This document shows, piece by piece, positions 22,140 through 45,908 of a stretch of 64,000 bases of DNA. Under the pieces are notes generated by a model. It saw nothing but the letters and a program-made list of their open reading frames with translations. It searched no databases and had not been told where the DNA came from. The translations under genes were made by a program, and so were the position numbers. The DNA comes from Xenopus tropicalis (Eukaryota > Chordata > Amphibia > Anura > Pipidae). The stretch spans positions 80,802,910 through 80,866,909 of the forward strand of contig NC_030683.2 in assembly GCF_000004195.4 (NCBI RefSeq). Reading direction: 5' to 3'. Within the stretch, counting starts at the first letter, position 1. Each line of letters opens with the position of its first letter.

Positions 22140-23690
22140 GTTAGTATGGTGCCAAGCGCGGTGCCAGGCGCGGAGCCAGGCGCAGTGGCAAATGCAGTGC
22201 CAGGTGTAAGGCCAAGTCTATAGCCATGTACCGTGCCAAGTAAGGGTTAAGTACAGTGTCCCGCACAGGTTAAGTACTGTGTCAAGTACAGGTGAAGTGC
22301 GGTGCCATATACATGTTAAGTACAGTGCCAAGTAGAGGTTAAATACCAAGCCAAGCCCGTGTTAAGGACCGTGCCAGGGCAGGTTAATACAGTGCCAAAC
22401 ACAGGTTGGGTACAATGCTAGTACAAGTTAAGTACAGTGCCAGTGCAGGTTGCGTACAGAGCCAAGCCCGTGTTAAGGGCCGTGCAAGTATAGGTTAAAT
22501 ACAGAGCCAAGCACAGGTTAAGTACCGTGCCAAGTACAGGTTAAATACAGAACCAAGCACAGGTTAGTTACCGTGCCAAATACAGGTTAAATACAGAGCC
22601 AAGCACAGGTTAAGGGCCGTGCCAAGTGCAGGTTACGTACAGAGCCAAGCCCGTGTTAAGGGCCGTGCAAGTACAGGTTAATACAGGGCCAAGTACAGGT
22701 TAAATACAGAACCAAGCACCGGTTAGTTACCGTGCCAAATACAGGTTAAATACAGAGCCAAGCACAGGTTAAGTGCAGTGCCAAGTGCAGGTTACGTACA
22801 GAGCCAAGCCCGTGTTAAGGGCCGTGCAAGTACAGGTTAATACAGGGCCAAGCACAGGTTAAGTACCGTGCCAAGTACAGGTTAAGTACCATGCCAAGTA
22901 CGGGTAGAGTGCAGTGCCAGGCACATTTTGGTGCCATTTAGGTACGGGTTCGGTGCGGTGCCAAACAGGTTAAGTAACGTGTCAGGACAGGTTAATACAG
23001 GGCCACGCACGGTGTAGGTATCGTGTCAGAGTGGGTTAATATGGTGCCAAGCCAGGTACAGGTACAGAGCCAGGCAGGTTAGATATATAGGCATTATGGT
23101 TGAATGTGATGGACGTATGTCTTTCTTTAACCCAACTTACTATGTTACTATGTAAGTGCAGTGCCAAGCACAGGTCAAGCATTGTGCCAGGTAAGGGAGA
23201 GTACAGTGCCAAGTACAGGTTAACTACATTGTGAAGCACAGGTTAGGTGCCTAGCTGGTACAGGTTAAGTAACGTCCTAAACGCAGGTTAAGTACCATAC
23301 CAGGTATAGGTTAAGTACACTACCGCGCGCAGGTTTAGTACAGCGCCGCGCGCAGGTTAAGCACATTGCAAGGCACAAGTTAATCACGGTGCCAGTACAA
23401 GTTAAGTACAGTGCCAAGTACAAGTTAGCACAGTGCCAGGCACAGGTTAAGTACAATGCCAGGCACAGGTTAAGTACAGTGCCAGGCACAGGTTAAGTAC
23501 AGTGCCAGGCACAGGTTAAGTACAGTGCCAGGCACAGGTTAAGTACAGAGCCAGGTACAGGTTAAGTACGGTGCCCGGTACAGGTTAAGTATAGTGGCAA
23601 TACAGAGTATGGTGCCAAGTGCAGAGTAAGTACAGGTTGAGTACAGTGCCAAGTACCTTAACATGGTACAGTGTCAAGTACAGTGTCAGT
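22140..23690. repeat. 23-bp minisatellite within the DIRS element
   Basis: Unit CAGGTTAAGTACAGTGCCA plus GGCA repeats for about 1.5 kb. It is most regular at 23440-23560, with starts 23 bases apart at 23467, 23490 and 23513. Elsewhere the units are diverged to AAATACAGAGCCAAGCACAG forms. A CR1-like 3' tail interrupts it at about 23090-23156. Confidence 0.88.
23090..23156 (+). mobile_element. Tiny CR1 3' tail inside the minisatellite
   Basis: The sequence GATGGACGTATGTCTTTCTT leading to ACTTACTATGTTACTATGTA matches the 3' end of CR1 copies at 14755-14805. It is only about 65 bp, an extreme 5' truncation. Confidence 0.6.
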
Positions 23691-24494
23691 GCCCAGCAGG
23701 GCAATCATGCCCAATAATGCCCATAATGGCCAATGCCTTCCTAAGACAGCCGCGCAAGGAGAGGGACTGCGGTGGAACGCATGGGGGCGAACCGGGGGAG
23801 AGAGACCGGGAGGACTAGGTAAAGCAGGCTGAGCAGGCAGGCGGGCTGGGCAGGCAAGGGCAGAGGCTGACCTGGATGTGGCGATCCTGGAGTAAGGCAA
23901 AAGCAGCACTGGACAAGCTTCTGCACTCACATGCAGAGGCAGGAATCCCTGACTGGCCCGCTCCAGAGGAGGCTTACTGGCCCCAGTGCGCTTAGTCCCA
24001 CGACAGGGGAAGCCTGTGTAGGAAGCCCTTGGTGAGGCCCCTGTAGGTCAACCCCTGGTGCCAGATTCAATTCTGGGCGAAGAAATCCATTAGGATGGTA
24101 GAGAGATCCTGTCTCCTGAGGACACTAGAAAAAACTGGCACTAACAGGATATGCACGGGGGTATAGTAGCAGGGAGGAGGGGCTTCGTACTCTTCTTCCT
24201 CTTCTAGTGTCCTGCCTCCTGCTGGTAGATACTATACCCATGGTCCCTGTGTCCCACAGACACCTGCCAGAGAAAAATTCTTTTTGTCCCTCTTTTCATT
24301 TTTCAAATGTTGGGAGGTATGCACTACCCTAATTGTAAATATTTTAGCAATTGTTGCCAGTACTGTTTCTTATAATCATTGGAGAGAGATCACATAACAT
24401 CTGTAAAGGCCTAATATACAGATTAGGCTGAAAGTCTGTGCTATAGCAGCTGTCAAATTGGCCTGACAGACAGGTAGGCCCCGATTTACTTCAA

Positions 24495-24665
24495 ATTAAT
24501 GCAAAGTTGCCAACAGGCACGGTCGGCCTGCCCCAATTTACGCACGCTCGGTGAGGATGTCGGGGGGGGGGGGGGTATGGGACGAGGCTGGCAGGGTCAC
24601 CTGCAGGACCCATGGAGTGGGAGCTCCGGTGGACCCTGCAGCCCCCAGTCCGACCCTGCCCACAG
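24495..24665. repeat. Partial GGACTGGG-type hAT-like repeat
   Basis: The right end GCAGCCCCCAGTCCGACCCTG matches the right end of the intact element at 39650-39845. The left end is missing. A long G-run at about 24561-24574 makes the length uncertain. Confidence 0.5.
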
Positions 24666-24689
24666 GAGGAAAATTTGTGCGAGTTCAGA

Positions 24690-24826
24690 AAATTGAAGAC
24701 ATGCATAGGCCTTTCCACCAGCAATTCCCTTAGTTGCCAGTGGAAAGGCATTTTGGAGAGATTAGTTGCCCTCCGTAGCAGAGATCTATCATGGGCAACT
24801 AAATCTTTTTGTGGGACATTAGTATT
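24690..24826. mobile_element. Right half of a Harbinger-like MITE (GGGACATTA family)
   Basis: The sequence CCTTTCCACCAGCAATTCCC to GGGCAACTAAATCTTTTTGT and GGGACATTA matches the right half of 55512-55842. The left half is absent. Confidence 0.5.
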
Positions 24827-24906
24827 AGATGATAAAATAGCTATACATTAGCACATATTCACAAAGGGAAGCATTCAGTTACTCACTTACAAACTTTTTG
24901 ATCTTA

Positions 24907-25138
24907 GGGCTCTGGCACACGGGGAGATTAGTCGCCCGCGACAAATCTCCTGTGTCTCGGGCAACTAATCTCCCCAAAATGCCATCCCACCGGCGAAAGT
25001 GTAAATCGCCGGTGGGATGGCAAATGCAGCAGTGCGATTTCAGTGAAATCGCGCCACCGCGTATGCCATCCCACCGGCGATTTACATTTTCGCCGATGGT
25101 ATGGCAATTCGGGGAGATCTCCCCGTGTGCCAGAGCCC
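24907..25138. mobile_element. Harbinger-like MITE, GGGCTCTGGCACACGG family (copy 1)
   Basis: The ends GGGCTCTGGCACACGGGGAG and CTCCCCGTGTGCCAGAGCCC are perfectly complementary; TTA lies on both sides. Interior pairs such as GCCATCCCACCGGCGA and complement form nested hairpins. Confidence 0.85.
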
Positions 25139-25198
25139 TTAAGAGATTAGTCACCTGTGGCAGTGCAGATTTAATCTCCTAGTGCGCTACCACCTTTA

Positions 25199-25443
25199 GG
25201 GCTCTGGCACACGGGGAGATTAGTCGCCCGCGACTAATCTCCCCGGATTGCCATCCCACCGGCGAAAATGTAAATCGCCGGTGGGATGGCATGCGCGGCC
25301 GGGGGATTTCAGTGAGATCGCACCACCGTGTGTGCCATCCCACCGGCGACTTACACTTTCGCCAGTGGGATGGCAGGTGATGGCAACTCGGGGAGATAGT
25401 CACCTGAGACACGGGCAGCTAATCTCCCCGTGTGCCAGAGCCC
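25199..25443. mobile_element. Harbinger-like MITE, GGGCTCTGGCACACGG family (copy 2)
   Basis: The ends are the same as copy 1, with TTA at 25196-25198 and 25444-25446. The right TTA is shared with the next element. Confidence 0.85.
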
Positions 25444-25446
25444 TTA

Positions 25447-25627
25447 GGGTGAAGACACACTGAACTACAAGTAGCAGCTACTAAAATAGACAATACTGAT
25501 CATTCACTGATAATTGTCCCTATGTATATTTTAGCAGAGACAAGTATTTTCTATGGCAGGGGATTTTCTGGAGCTTTAGTAGATGTGAAAAAGTAGCTGC
25601 TACTCATAGCTCAGTGTGTCTTCACCC
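25447..25627. mobile_element. Harbinger-like MITE, GGGTGAAGACACACTGA family
   Basis: The left end GGGTGAAGACACACTGAACT mirrors the right end AGCTCAGTGTGTCTTCACCC. TTA duplicates lie at 25444-25446 and 25628-25630. The interior contains GTAGCAGCTACT and its complement. Confidence 0.82.
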
Positions 25628-25630
25628 TTA

Positions 25631-25885
25631 GGCAAATGTCCCAGAGTTGCATGCCATAGATCTCTGCTACACCAGGTAAATGCCTTTCAGCCCACAATAG
25701 GAGTCGGTGGAAATGCCTACATATCTTATCTTTCCAAAGCCGCACTGCCTGCAGAGAAAACTTTGTGCGACTTTGGAAAACCAAAGCGCACCAAAATTCC
25801 TTTACCGGCAACAGGAGTTGCCAGTGGCTTATGCATCCGTTATATCTGCTACTACAAGCAACTAACTCACACTGTGGGATATTAG
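25631..25885. mobile_element. Degenerate Harbinger-like MITE next to the previous one
   Basis: The left end GGCAAATGTCCCAGAG and right end CACTGTGGGATATTA resemble the GGGTAATGTCCCACCG family at 55512. ATCTCTGCTAC and CCTTTCAGCCCACA segments correspond to its interior. The ends are diverged. Confidence 0.45.
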
Positions 25886-26075
25886 TCTTATGCTCTTGGC
25901 AACTCTGTTGCTGCTTTTGTCCCTTTATCTTTTTGCTATTTATATCGCTGCACTCTTTTTATATCAGAGACTATTCTAGTATCTGTATTGATGAAAACAG
26001 CTTCACAAATGTTTCCATTTTAGCTTAATGTACACAAAAGCAGACAAGACATGCAATGTTAATTTCCAGTGGGTT

Positions 26076-26081
26076 TTTATT
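26076..26081 (-). terminator. DDX6: DDX6 polyadenylation signal AATAAA
   Basis: On the minus strand AATAAA is followed after about 20 bases by a GT-rich stretch (TGTCTTGTCTGC, then TTTTGTGT, about 26055-26034). This is the classic arrangement of a cleavage and polyadenylation site, with cleavage expected at about 26050-26064. Confidence 0.7.
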
Positions 26082-27133
26082 ATGATAACTTAAACAGGGA
26101 GAAAAACAATTCCAGATTGTACCATTCATCTTACTCTCTAACTGGTTTAACAACCACCAACACCAAAAATACAGAATGGGGTTATGTTTGGAAAAAAAAA
26201 TATATATACCCACTAGGCCATTTTCAAAAATTTCATTGTAAGCCAATTAATTCTGACAGCAGTTTAGTCACCCCACTCTGGCACTGAACATCAAACACTT
26301 ACTCTCCCCATATAAATGCCCGCAACCAAAACAAAACTTCAGAATTATGGTGGCTGCAACTAAGCTGTTCTGTTTGCCTGATGTTTGAGAAAACGGCAGA
26401 AATTAGTCTTCAAATAGTTTGATGTCTGCCAAGGACACTGAGCTGGCAGTTAAAGGTTAAACAAATCAATAGGCCAGAGGAATTTACCCTTTTTGTGGCA
26501 GAAACTAGAGGAATTGCTCAGCAATTCTGCACAGCCAAAGTATACTAGAGCAATTCTGTCAGCCAGAGTATATCATTTGTATTCACCCCCCTTCCCCCAC
26601 CCTACCCACCCAATTAGGGGAAAGGCACAATGCCTCAGTGCCCCTACCTTTTTTTTTTATCTGCAATAAAACATTTTGGGAACAATCTGATTGCCTTTCC
26701 TAAAAATTAAGAAATTCACTTTTTACTGTTTAGAACTGGAAAGCGGTACAAAGCCAAAAACAAAACAAATGGTCTAAATGTCAATTGCTCAGAGCAACCC
26801 ACTGAGGTTTGCAGTGTAGTTGCACTTTTTATTTAAACTAAAACCATATACTTAATTATTTTCTGCTGGGAGAAGGCAATTTTCAACTGCCCCAATATGC
26901 TTTATTTCTGCAAATCCTAAACCTCCCAACCCATAAAATAAAAACAGAATGAGATGTCCAACCTGTTCAGTGTAAAAGGTATTGAGAATTCTTTTGATCC
27001 TGTAACACTGAACAGTAATACAGTGTTTTGGTGCCCTGTAGTAAAGGGAAGCCTATTTAGATTTACCTACAGGGCAACTTTAACCAAATCCTGAATTATG
27101 CCAAGGAAAGATGCTCCCATCTCACTCTGGATT

Positions 27134-27160
27134 AAAAAAAAAAAAAAAAAAAAAAAAAAA
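27134..27160. repeat. Homopolymer run of 27 A (27 U in the DDX6 transcript)
   Basis: An uninterrupted A tract on the plus strand inside the predicted DDX6 3'UTR. Its length may be imprecise because of sequencing slippage. Confidence 0.85.
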
Positions 27161-28702
27161 TAATTTCCTTACTCCCACCCTAAAATTTAGTTACCCTTAC
27201 CAAATCTGTTGGCATTGAGGAACTTCAAAGCTTGAAAAATGAGCTAACAGAAGGTCTGATAAGGGAATACAAGATAAACTGTCAGTCATTCCAGCCTTAA
27301 AATTCATGAAGTTACTTAAAACTACTCAACAAAATAGTTGAAAATAGGTTTTTTATTTGGACAACTATAGAAGGGGCAAAAGTATTCAAATTAGGTATTC
27401 CAGAGCATCTTTCCATTTGACTTTATTTCAGTCCCTAACAGAATATTCGCACAGCACCAAAAAGCAGGCGGTCTGCCTGCCGATGTTTTCCTATAGTGCT
27501 CAGCCTATCACACCTGTCTGCAAGACGTATCTGGCAGAGAGTGCTAATATTTAAAAAAACAAATCGTGCAAGGATCACAGTTTTAGCACCAGCACATCAC
27601 TGCTCAGCAACTAAATAGTTGCAGCATGAACTAAGGAGCAGCGGTGCGGGATCACATTGGCATGTGCATTGTGTATAAGAGCAGGGAAAATTCATTGCAC
27701 CATAAACCCAATTACGTAGGGCAAAGCAGTTCAGTAGCAGAGCAAAATTCACTTTAAGTAATGCATTTCAATAAAGTTCATTGATTCCAATTGCGTGCTC
27801 TCATTACTGAAGCGTGGGATCCATGGTACTTACACCCAAGCTGCTAGCGCCATGAGCTTAATGCACAACTGCATGTGCAATATCATTTAAACACATATCA
27901 AGGATCATTTTTAGAAAAATCCTTCAGATTTTGGAAGTAAAATCCTTGCTGCACAGTGCACATATACTTTTACACAATCGAGGTGCAAATAAAGTATTTG
28001 GGGGAAGTTATGAAAGGGGTTAATAAAACAGAACATGATGGCTCCTCACTCATGTTGCCTGTAGATAAGGCCAAGCATCAAGCATATTGGGAGAGGCACA
28101 GCTCAAAGCAACACTTTGAATGCGCATTCTTAGCTTACAACTTGAAGATATCACTGTCCCCAGAAATGTTTGTTACAGGAGTATTGTAATGCCAAAGCAT
28201 AAACTCACTAGAGAATTATACTAGGGGAACAGCTTGGTCTTTTAGATTAAATAGATGTGTGCATTACTAAAAGTTTAGTGAACACTGTGCTTGAGTTATG
28301 AAGTCCTCACTGCCTCCCCAAAGAGAAACAAAATAAGCCAGTGATTATCACTTCAAGTAGGTGAAAAAATTGGAGATAACGGCCACACAAACCATTTCAT
28401 TCAGTGCCATTCAATTTATAGGAAGGGGAAAAAAAAAAAAAAAACCAAAGTGTTGCTACAAACTGAGCCTCCCTCAGTTTTTCGCTACAGTCCTAATCCA
28501 CCCAGAATCCCTCAGCAAACCATCAGTAGAAAAAAAAATATATATATTACCTGCCCTCCCACAAAAAAAAAGGTGATATTTACATTTTTATACAATTATA
28601 CACATAATGTCTAGTATCATTCCCCCTACCCCTCATGCAATGTATTGTGAGAAAAGGGGGAGCATGGCTTTGGAATTAGGTTGAAACAAAAGCTTTTGCT
28701 TT

Positions 28703-28729
28703 GGGGGGGGGGGGGGGGGGGGGGGGGGG
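28703..28729. repeat. Homopolymer run of 27 G (27 C in the DDX6 transcript)
   Basis: An uninterrupted G tract on the plus strand in the predicted 3'UTR. In the mRNA it would be poly(C), the class of sequence bound by PCBP/hnRNP E proteins. Confidence 0.85.
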
Positions 28730-29778
28730 AAGGGTGTTGGAAATAAAACAAACCAACCTTTACTTTTTATATGGGGAAAAAAAATAACGCTGAATTGGAA
28801 ATAGGTATCTGGAACAACTCACACTGAAAAAAAGTCTTCCAAAAGGTTTTCGGACATTTGCTCTGAACCTTTGCTGCTTTTTTTTTTTAATAAAGTTCAT
28901 CATATTTACATATCTGGGGACCTGGAGTTACAAAATGTTCTTGCTTTTTTTTTTGGAAATATTGGAGGGGTGGGGGAAAAACACCAGATTTATACATATG
29001 GAAGAGTTTTACAATACAACACCAGCTGTAAATTTTGCAGGTTTCAATTTAGTGGGGCTGGGAGTAGGAAAGATAAGAATGTTTTTGAATCCCAAGGGCT
29101 GCATTGCGAAGATGATCTTGAATGGTCTCGTAGCGTAAGGCACTTTGCACAAGTAAAAAGATAAGTTTGCTTACGAAAAATAAAAATTCAGTGAGACTCC
29201 ATCACGCCACATAAGGATGCAGACAGGGGGGATAAAAAAAAAAATTATATATATATGTATGTATTAGAACTGTTGCTGCCAGAGGATCCTGAAATGTCTT
29301 AAGCAGTAATACTGGGTCATCTGGAAGCAAAATGTTTAGAAGCAGAAGGCTGTACCTAATTTTTAGGCCCCTCCAAACAAAATGGACAACAGGGTTAGCT
29401 TCCCATCCCCATGAGAAACATGTCAAAAAAAAAAAAAGGGGGGGGCATTAAGTGCAACTAAAAGGTGAAAACGCAGTGCAAACATTTGGGGTTTGTAGGG
29501 TACTGTCCTGAGACAAGGGGGAGGGAGAAGATGATGACAATGCAGGTTTGATATATGCTGGTCAGTGTTCCAGAAGGGGTGGGAAGCTCTAAATATAAAG
29601 TAAAAGGCATGTGGGGATGAAACCCTCTTAAGTGATGCATGTAAGGACAAGATCTTCTTGTCTTCAACGGGTCTCAGTGACAAAGCCTGTAGAAAGAAAC
29701 ATTTGTGGAATCAAAAGCCATGTAAATACAACAGCAGGCTTAATGCAAGTATCTAAGAGGCTTTTCCATATCTGGTTG

Positions 29779-30198
29779 TTAAAGGAACAGTAACATCAAA
29801 AAATAAGTGTTTTAAAGTAATGGAAATATAACGTACTGTTGCTCTGCACGGTTAAAACTGGGGTGTCTGCTTCAGGAACACTACTATAGTTTATATAAAT
29901 ACGCTGATGTGTAGCCATGGGGGCAGCCATTCAAGCTGGAAAAAAGGAGCAAAGGCACAGGTTACATAGCAGATAACAGATAAACCCTGTAGAATACAAT
30001 GGTGTCTTATCTGTTAGCTGCTATATAACCTGTGCATTTTCTTTTGAATGGCTGCCCCCATGGCTACACACCAGGGTTTATATAAACTCTAGTAATGTTT
30101 CTGAAGCAAACACAAAACTTTTACCAGTGCAGGGCAGCAGTACATTATAGTTTAATTTCTTTAAAATATATACTTTTTTGGTGTTACTGTTCCTTTAA
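29779..30198. mobile_element. T2-like MITE (TTAAAGGAACAGTAACA) in the DDX6 3'UTR intron
   Basis: TTAA flanks both ends. AAAGGAACAGTAACATC mirrors GGTGTTACTGTTCCTTT. The interior holds a hairpin around GGGGGCAGCCATTCAAGCTG and its complement. Related copies are at 45520 and 48277. Confidence 0.85.
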
Positions 30199-30515
30199 GG
30201 GTCACAATTAAAACTAAAATTAAACCTTATTCACGTTTACTTTAATATTCACGACAAGGTATATCACACAGTACAATTTATAGAAAGGCCATAGAGCATA
30301 GAGTAGATTTTAAATATTTTCTGTCAGATTACCGGAGTAAGCACAGACCATCACAATGGAAGCTTAATCCAAAATATGTAAAAAGGGCAATACATACTGT
30401 CGAATTTTGTAATATTCTTTAATAGGTCACATTTTAGGATATAAATCAGTTAGTAGCTAAAATACAGTTTATGAAAAATTTAATTTTTAATTTTTTTCTT
30501 AAAGGAAAAGAAACA

Positions 30516-30720
30516 GTACAGGTATTGGATCCTGTCTGCAGAAAATCTATATAGAAAGCTCTGAAATACTATAAAGACCATCCCTCAGATTCCATTTTAA
30601 GCAGATAATTTCCTTTTTCTAATTCAGTACCTTGCACTTGATTGGCCTGTTGCTCTTGTTAGAGAAAAAACTGCACAGGCCTGTAGAAAAACCCTTAGCT
30701 TTGGTCTAGTATCTACACGG
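30516..30720. repeat. Degenerate copy of the TA-flanked MITE
   Basis: TACAGGTATTGGATCCTGTC and the AGAAAGCTCTGAAATAC that follows resemble the left half of the 50888 and 14340 elements. No right end was identified. Confidence 0.4.
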
Positions 30721-30724
30721 TAGT

Positions 30725-31003
30725 TTAAAGGCGGCCATATACTGGCAGATTTTAGCTGCCGATTCATGTCTTTTAGACCAATTTGGCAGCTTATCGAGGC
30801 CAGATTTGTCGAGCCTACCCTACAGATCGCAATCGGCAGGTTTGATTTTCCGTCAGATAGGGGACAAGTTCATGCAGTCCCCAAAGAGACGTTGCCTAAG
30901 GCCTAGGGCCAAACGATTGAATTAGATATCGCTCGCCTTTAGGTGGGCACATAGGGAGAAGATCCGCTCTCGACAAACAAATCTTCCCATTTAGGCCAAT
31001 TTA
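30725..31003. repeat. GGCGGCCATATACTGGCAGA-type repeat
   Basis: The left terminus is related to the 3784 MITE. The interior TTTGATTTTCCGTCAGATAG matches TTTGATTTTCCCGTTAGATT at about 3880. The right end is poorly defined. Confidence 0.45.
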
Positions 31004-31203
31004 ACAAACCGAAAAAAAAACTATTATATGTACCATAAAAAGTCATTTACTTTTGCAAGAGGGCAATGGTCAGAACTAGGATTCTATGATTACAGCCTGG
31101 ACACTGCAAGGAATCTATGTTCTCCTCATGCTCGAGAGTTTCCTCTGGAAACTTGATTTTACACAAACTGCAAAAAATTGCGAGGGAAAGTTGAGATACT
31201 TAC

Positions 31204-44585
<13,382 letters not shown>

Positions 44586-45519
44586 TTTGTTTTGTATTTA
44601 ATTAAATTGTCCCTTTGAAGGTGTGTCTTTTCAGCTTCACAAGGTTTAAAGTCAGTACAGAGACTGTAATAAGTTTATTTGACTCTTCGAAATGAAGAGA
44701 TAAAGTCTTGCTCAATATATGAGTCTTTGTTATTGCAACACAAGCAAGTGCTTGTCCTTAAAGTCTGTCAACAGTGAAATCACTTGCTCTGGTGCACAAA
44801 ATCAATTTCCTTTATTAAAAAAAGCCCAAAACTAAGAATAAAGTCCGTTCCTTCAAGTCAATCTAGAATAGAAAAAAAAAATTAAATTATTAATATACCT
44901 TAAATGAGGAAGCCCTGTTGCCAGGTTCTATTTACTATGCATTTATGGATAGTGGGAAACACTTCCACAAGCTTGAAACCAAGAGACACTGGGAGTCTCA
45001 AACACAACTTTGCAGACTGTAAAAAGCTATGGGTGAAGACAGAGGGGGCAATAAGTAGCTGCAGCTTTCGAGAAACCCCCAGTCACAGAGACTAAACACA
45101 GCCGCAGCAACTAACTAGTGTAAAATATACAAGTTGCCACGACTGTGCAATACAAGTCACTGCAACTTAGAGGTAGCATTTAGTCTCTGCAACTAGATTT
45201 ATCGCCCTATTTGTCTTTGCTCTAAAATGTAGTCTTAAATCTGCACCAGTCAGCTTAGGTTTTTTTTTTTTAGTTTTTTTTTTTTTTTTTTTAGAACACT
45301 GGTCTTTTAATGCAAATATATTGCCTTCACTCAAAACTAAAGGTACTAAAGTAGAAAGGACTAGACACAAAACGTCCTTGCTGCAACTAACAACATCTCT
45401 TTTGCACCAAAAGTGACAAATAAGTTTGTTATATATTATGTCCCCTGCAGTAATCTCTAACAAAAGATCCTAAACATAAAAATGTCAAAAGCACAATTGA
45501 TTTTTTCAACGAGTTTGTC

Positions 45520-45908
45520 TTAAAGGAACAGTAACTCCAAAAAATGAAATAGCTTTAAAGTAATAAAAATATAATGCACTGTTGCCCTGTACTGGTAAAT
45601 TTATATAATAAGCTGCTGTGTAGCCATGGGGGCAGCCATTCAAGCTGGAAAAAAGGAGAAAAGGCACAGGTTACATAGCAGATAACAGATAAGTTCTGTA
45701 GAGTACAGTAGTGTTTTATCTGTTATCTGCTATGTGCCTGTGCCTTTTCTCCTTTGAATGGCTGCCTCCATGGCTACATAGCTTATTTATATAAATTATA
45801 GTAGACTTTCTGAAGTAAACACACAACTTTTACCAGTGCAGGGCAGCAGCACATTGCATTTTAGTTACTTTTATACACTTTCATTTTTTGGTGTTACTGT
45901 TCCTTTAA
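45520..45908. mobile_element. T2-like MITE (TTAAAGGAACAGTAAC)
   Basis: TTAA lies at both ends, with AAAGGAACAGTAACTCC mirrored by GGTGTTACTGTTCCTTT. An internal hairpin surrounds GGGGGCAGCCATTCAAGCTG. The right TTAA doubles as the left TTAA of the next element. It lies in the DDX6 5'UTR intron. Confidence 0.85.

Larger units (their letters stand above)
18775..24276 (-). mobile_element. DIRS-type tyrosine-recombinase retrotransposon, degenerate
   Basis: Inverted terminal repeats at 18813-18950 and 24132-24268 share TGTCTGTGGGACACAGGGAC and the region of ACTATACCCATGG. Inside the left end, 19023-19122 is an internal complementary region: 19023-19083 is the exact reverse complement of the outer 61 bases of the left end, and 19084-19122 the exact reverse complement of the outer 39 bases of the right end. 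That joined-ends element is the DIRS hallmark. A tyrosine-recombinase C terminus lies next to it. No flanking target duplication is seen, as expected for DIRS. Gag and RT frames are full of stops. Confidence 0.88.
18407..24321. mobile_element. CCCAACTGTCCCGC-type repeat hosting the DIRS element
   Basis: The left end ATACCCCCCAACTGTCCCGC mirrors the right end ATGTTGGGAGGTATGC. The two halves (18407-18774 and 24277-24321) become contiguous if the DIRS element is removed. The same terminal motif appears at about 15950-15995 and 62668-62760. Confidence 0.6.
26055..29686 (-). other. DDX6: DDX6 last exon, 3'UTR only
   Basis: A strong acceptor (TTTCTTTCTACAG) ends at 29687 on the minus strand, matching the donor seven bases after the DDX6 stop codon. 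From here to a poly(A) signal near 26.08 kb there are about 3.6 kb without a recognisable transposon, unlike the surrounding intronic sequence. In transcript sense it contains long pyrimidine homopolymers: about 27 C from 28729-28703 and about 27 U from 27160-27134. The exon call rests on splice-site quality, repeat exclusion and the poly(A) site; no transcript could be checked. Confidence 0.75.

Noticed and set aside
23277..23489. Repetitive minus-strand frame (LNLCLALYLTC pattern)
   Set aside because: It is a reading of the 23-bp tandem repeat, not a membrane protein.
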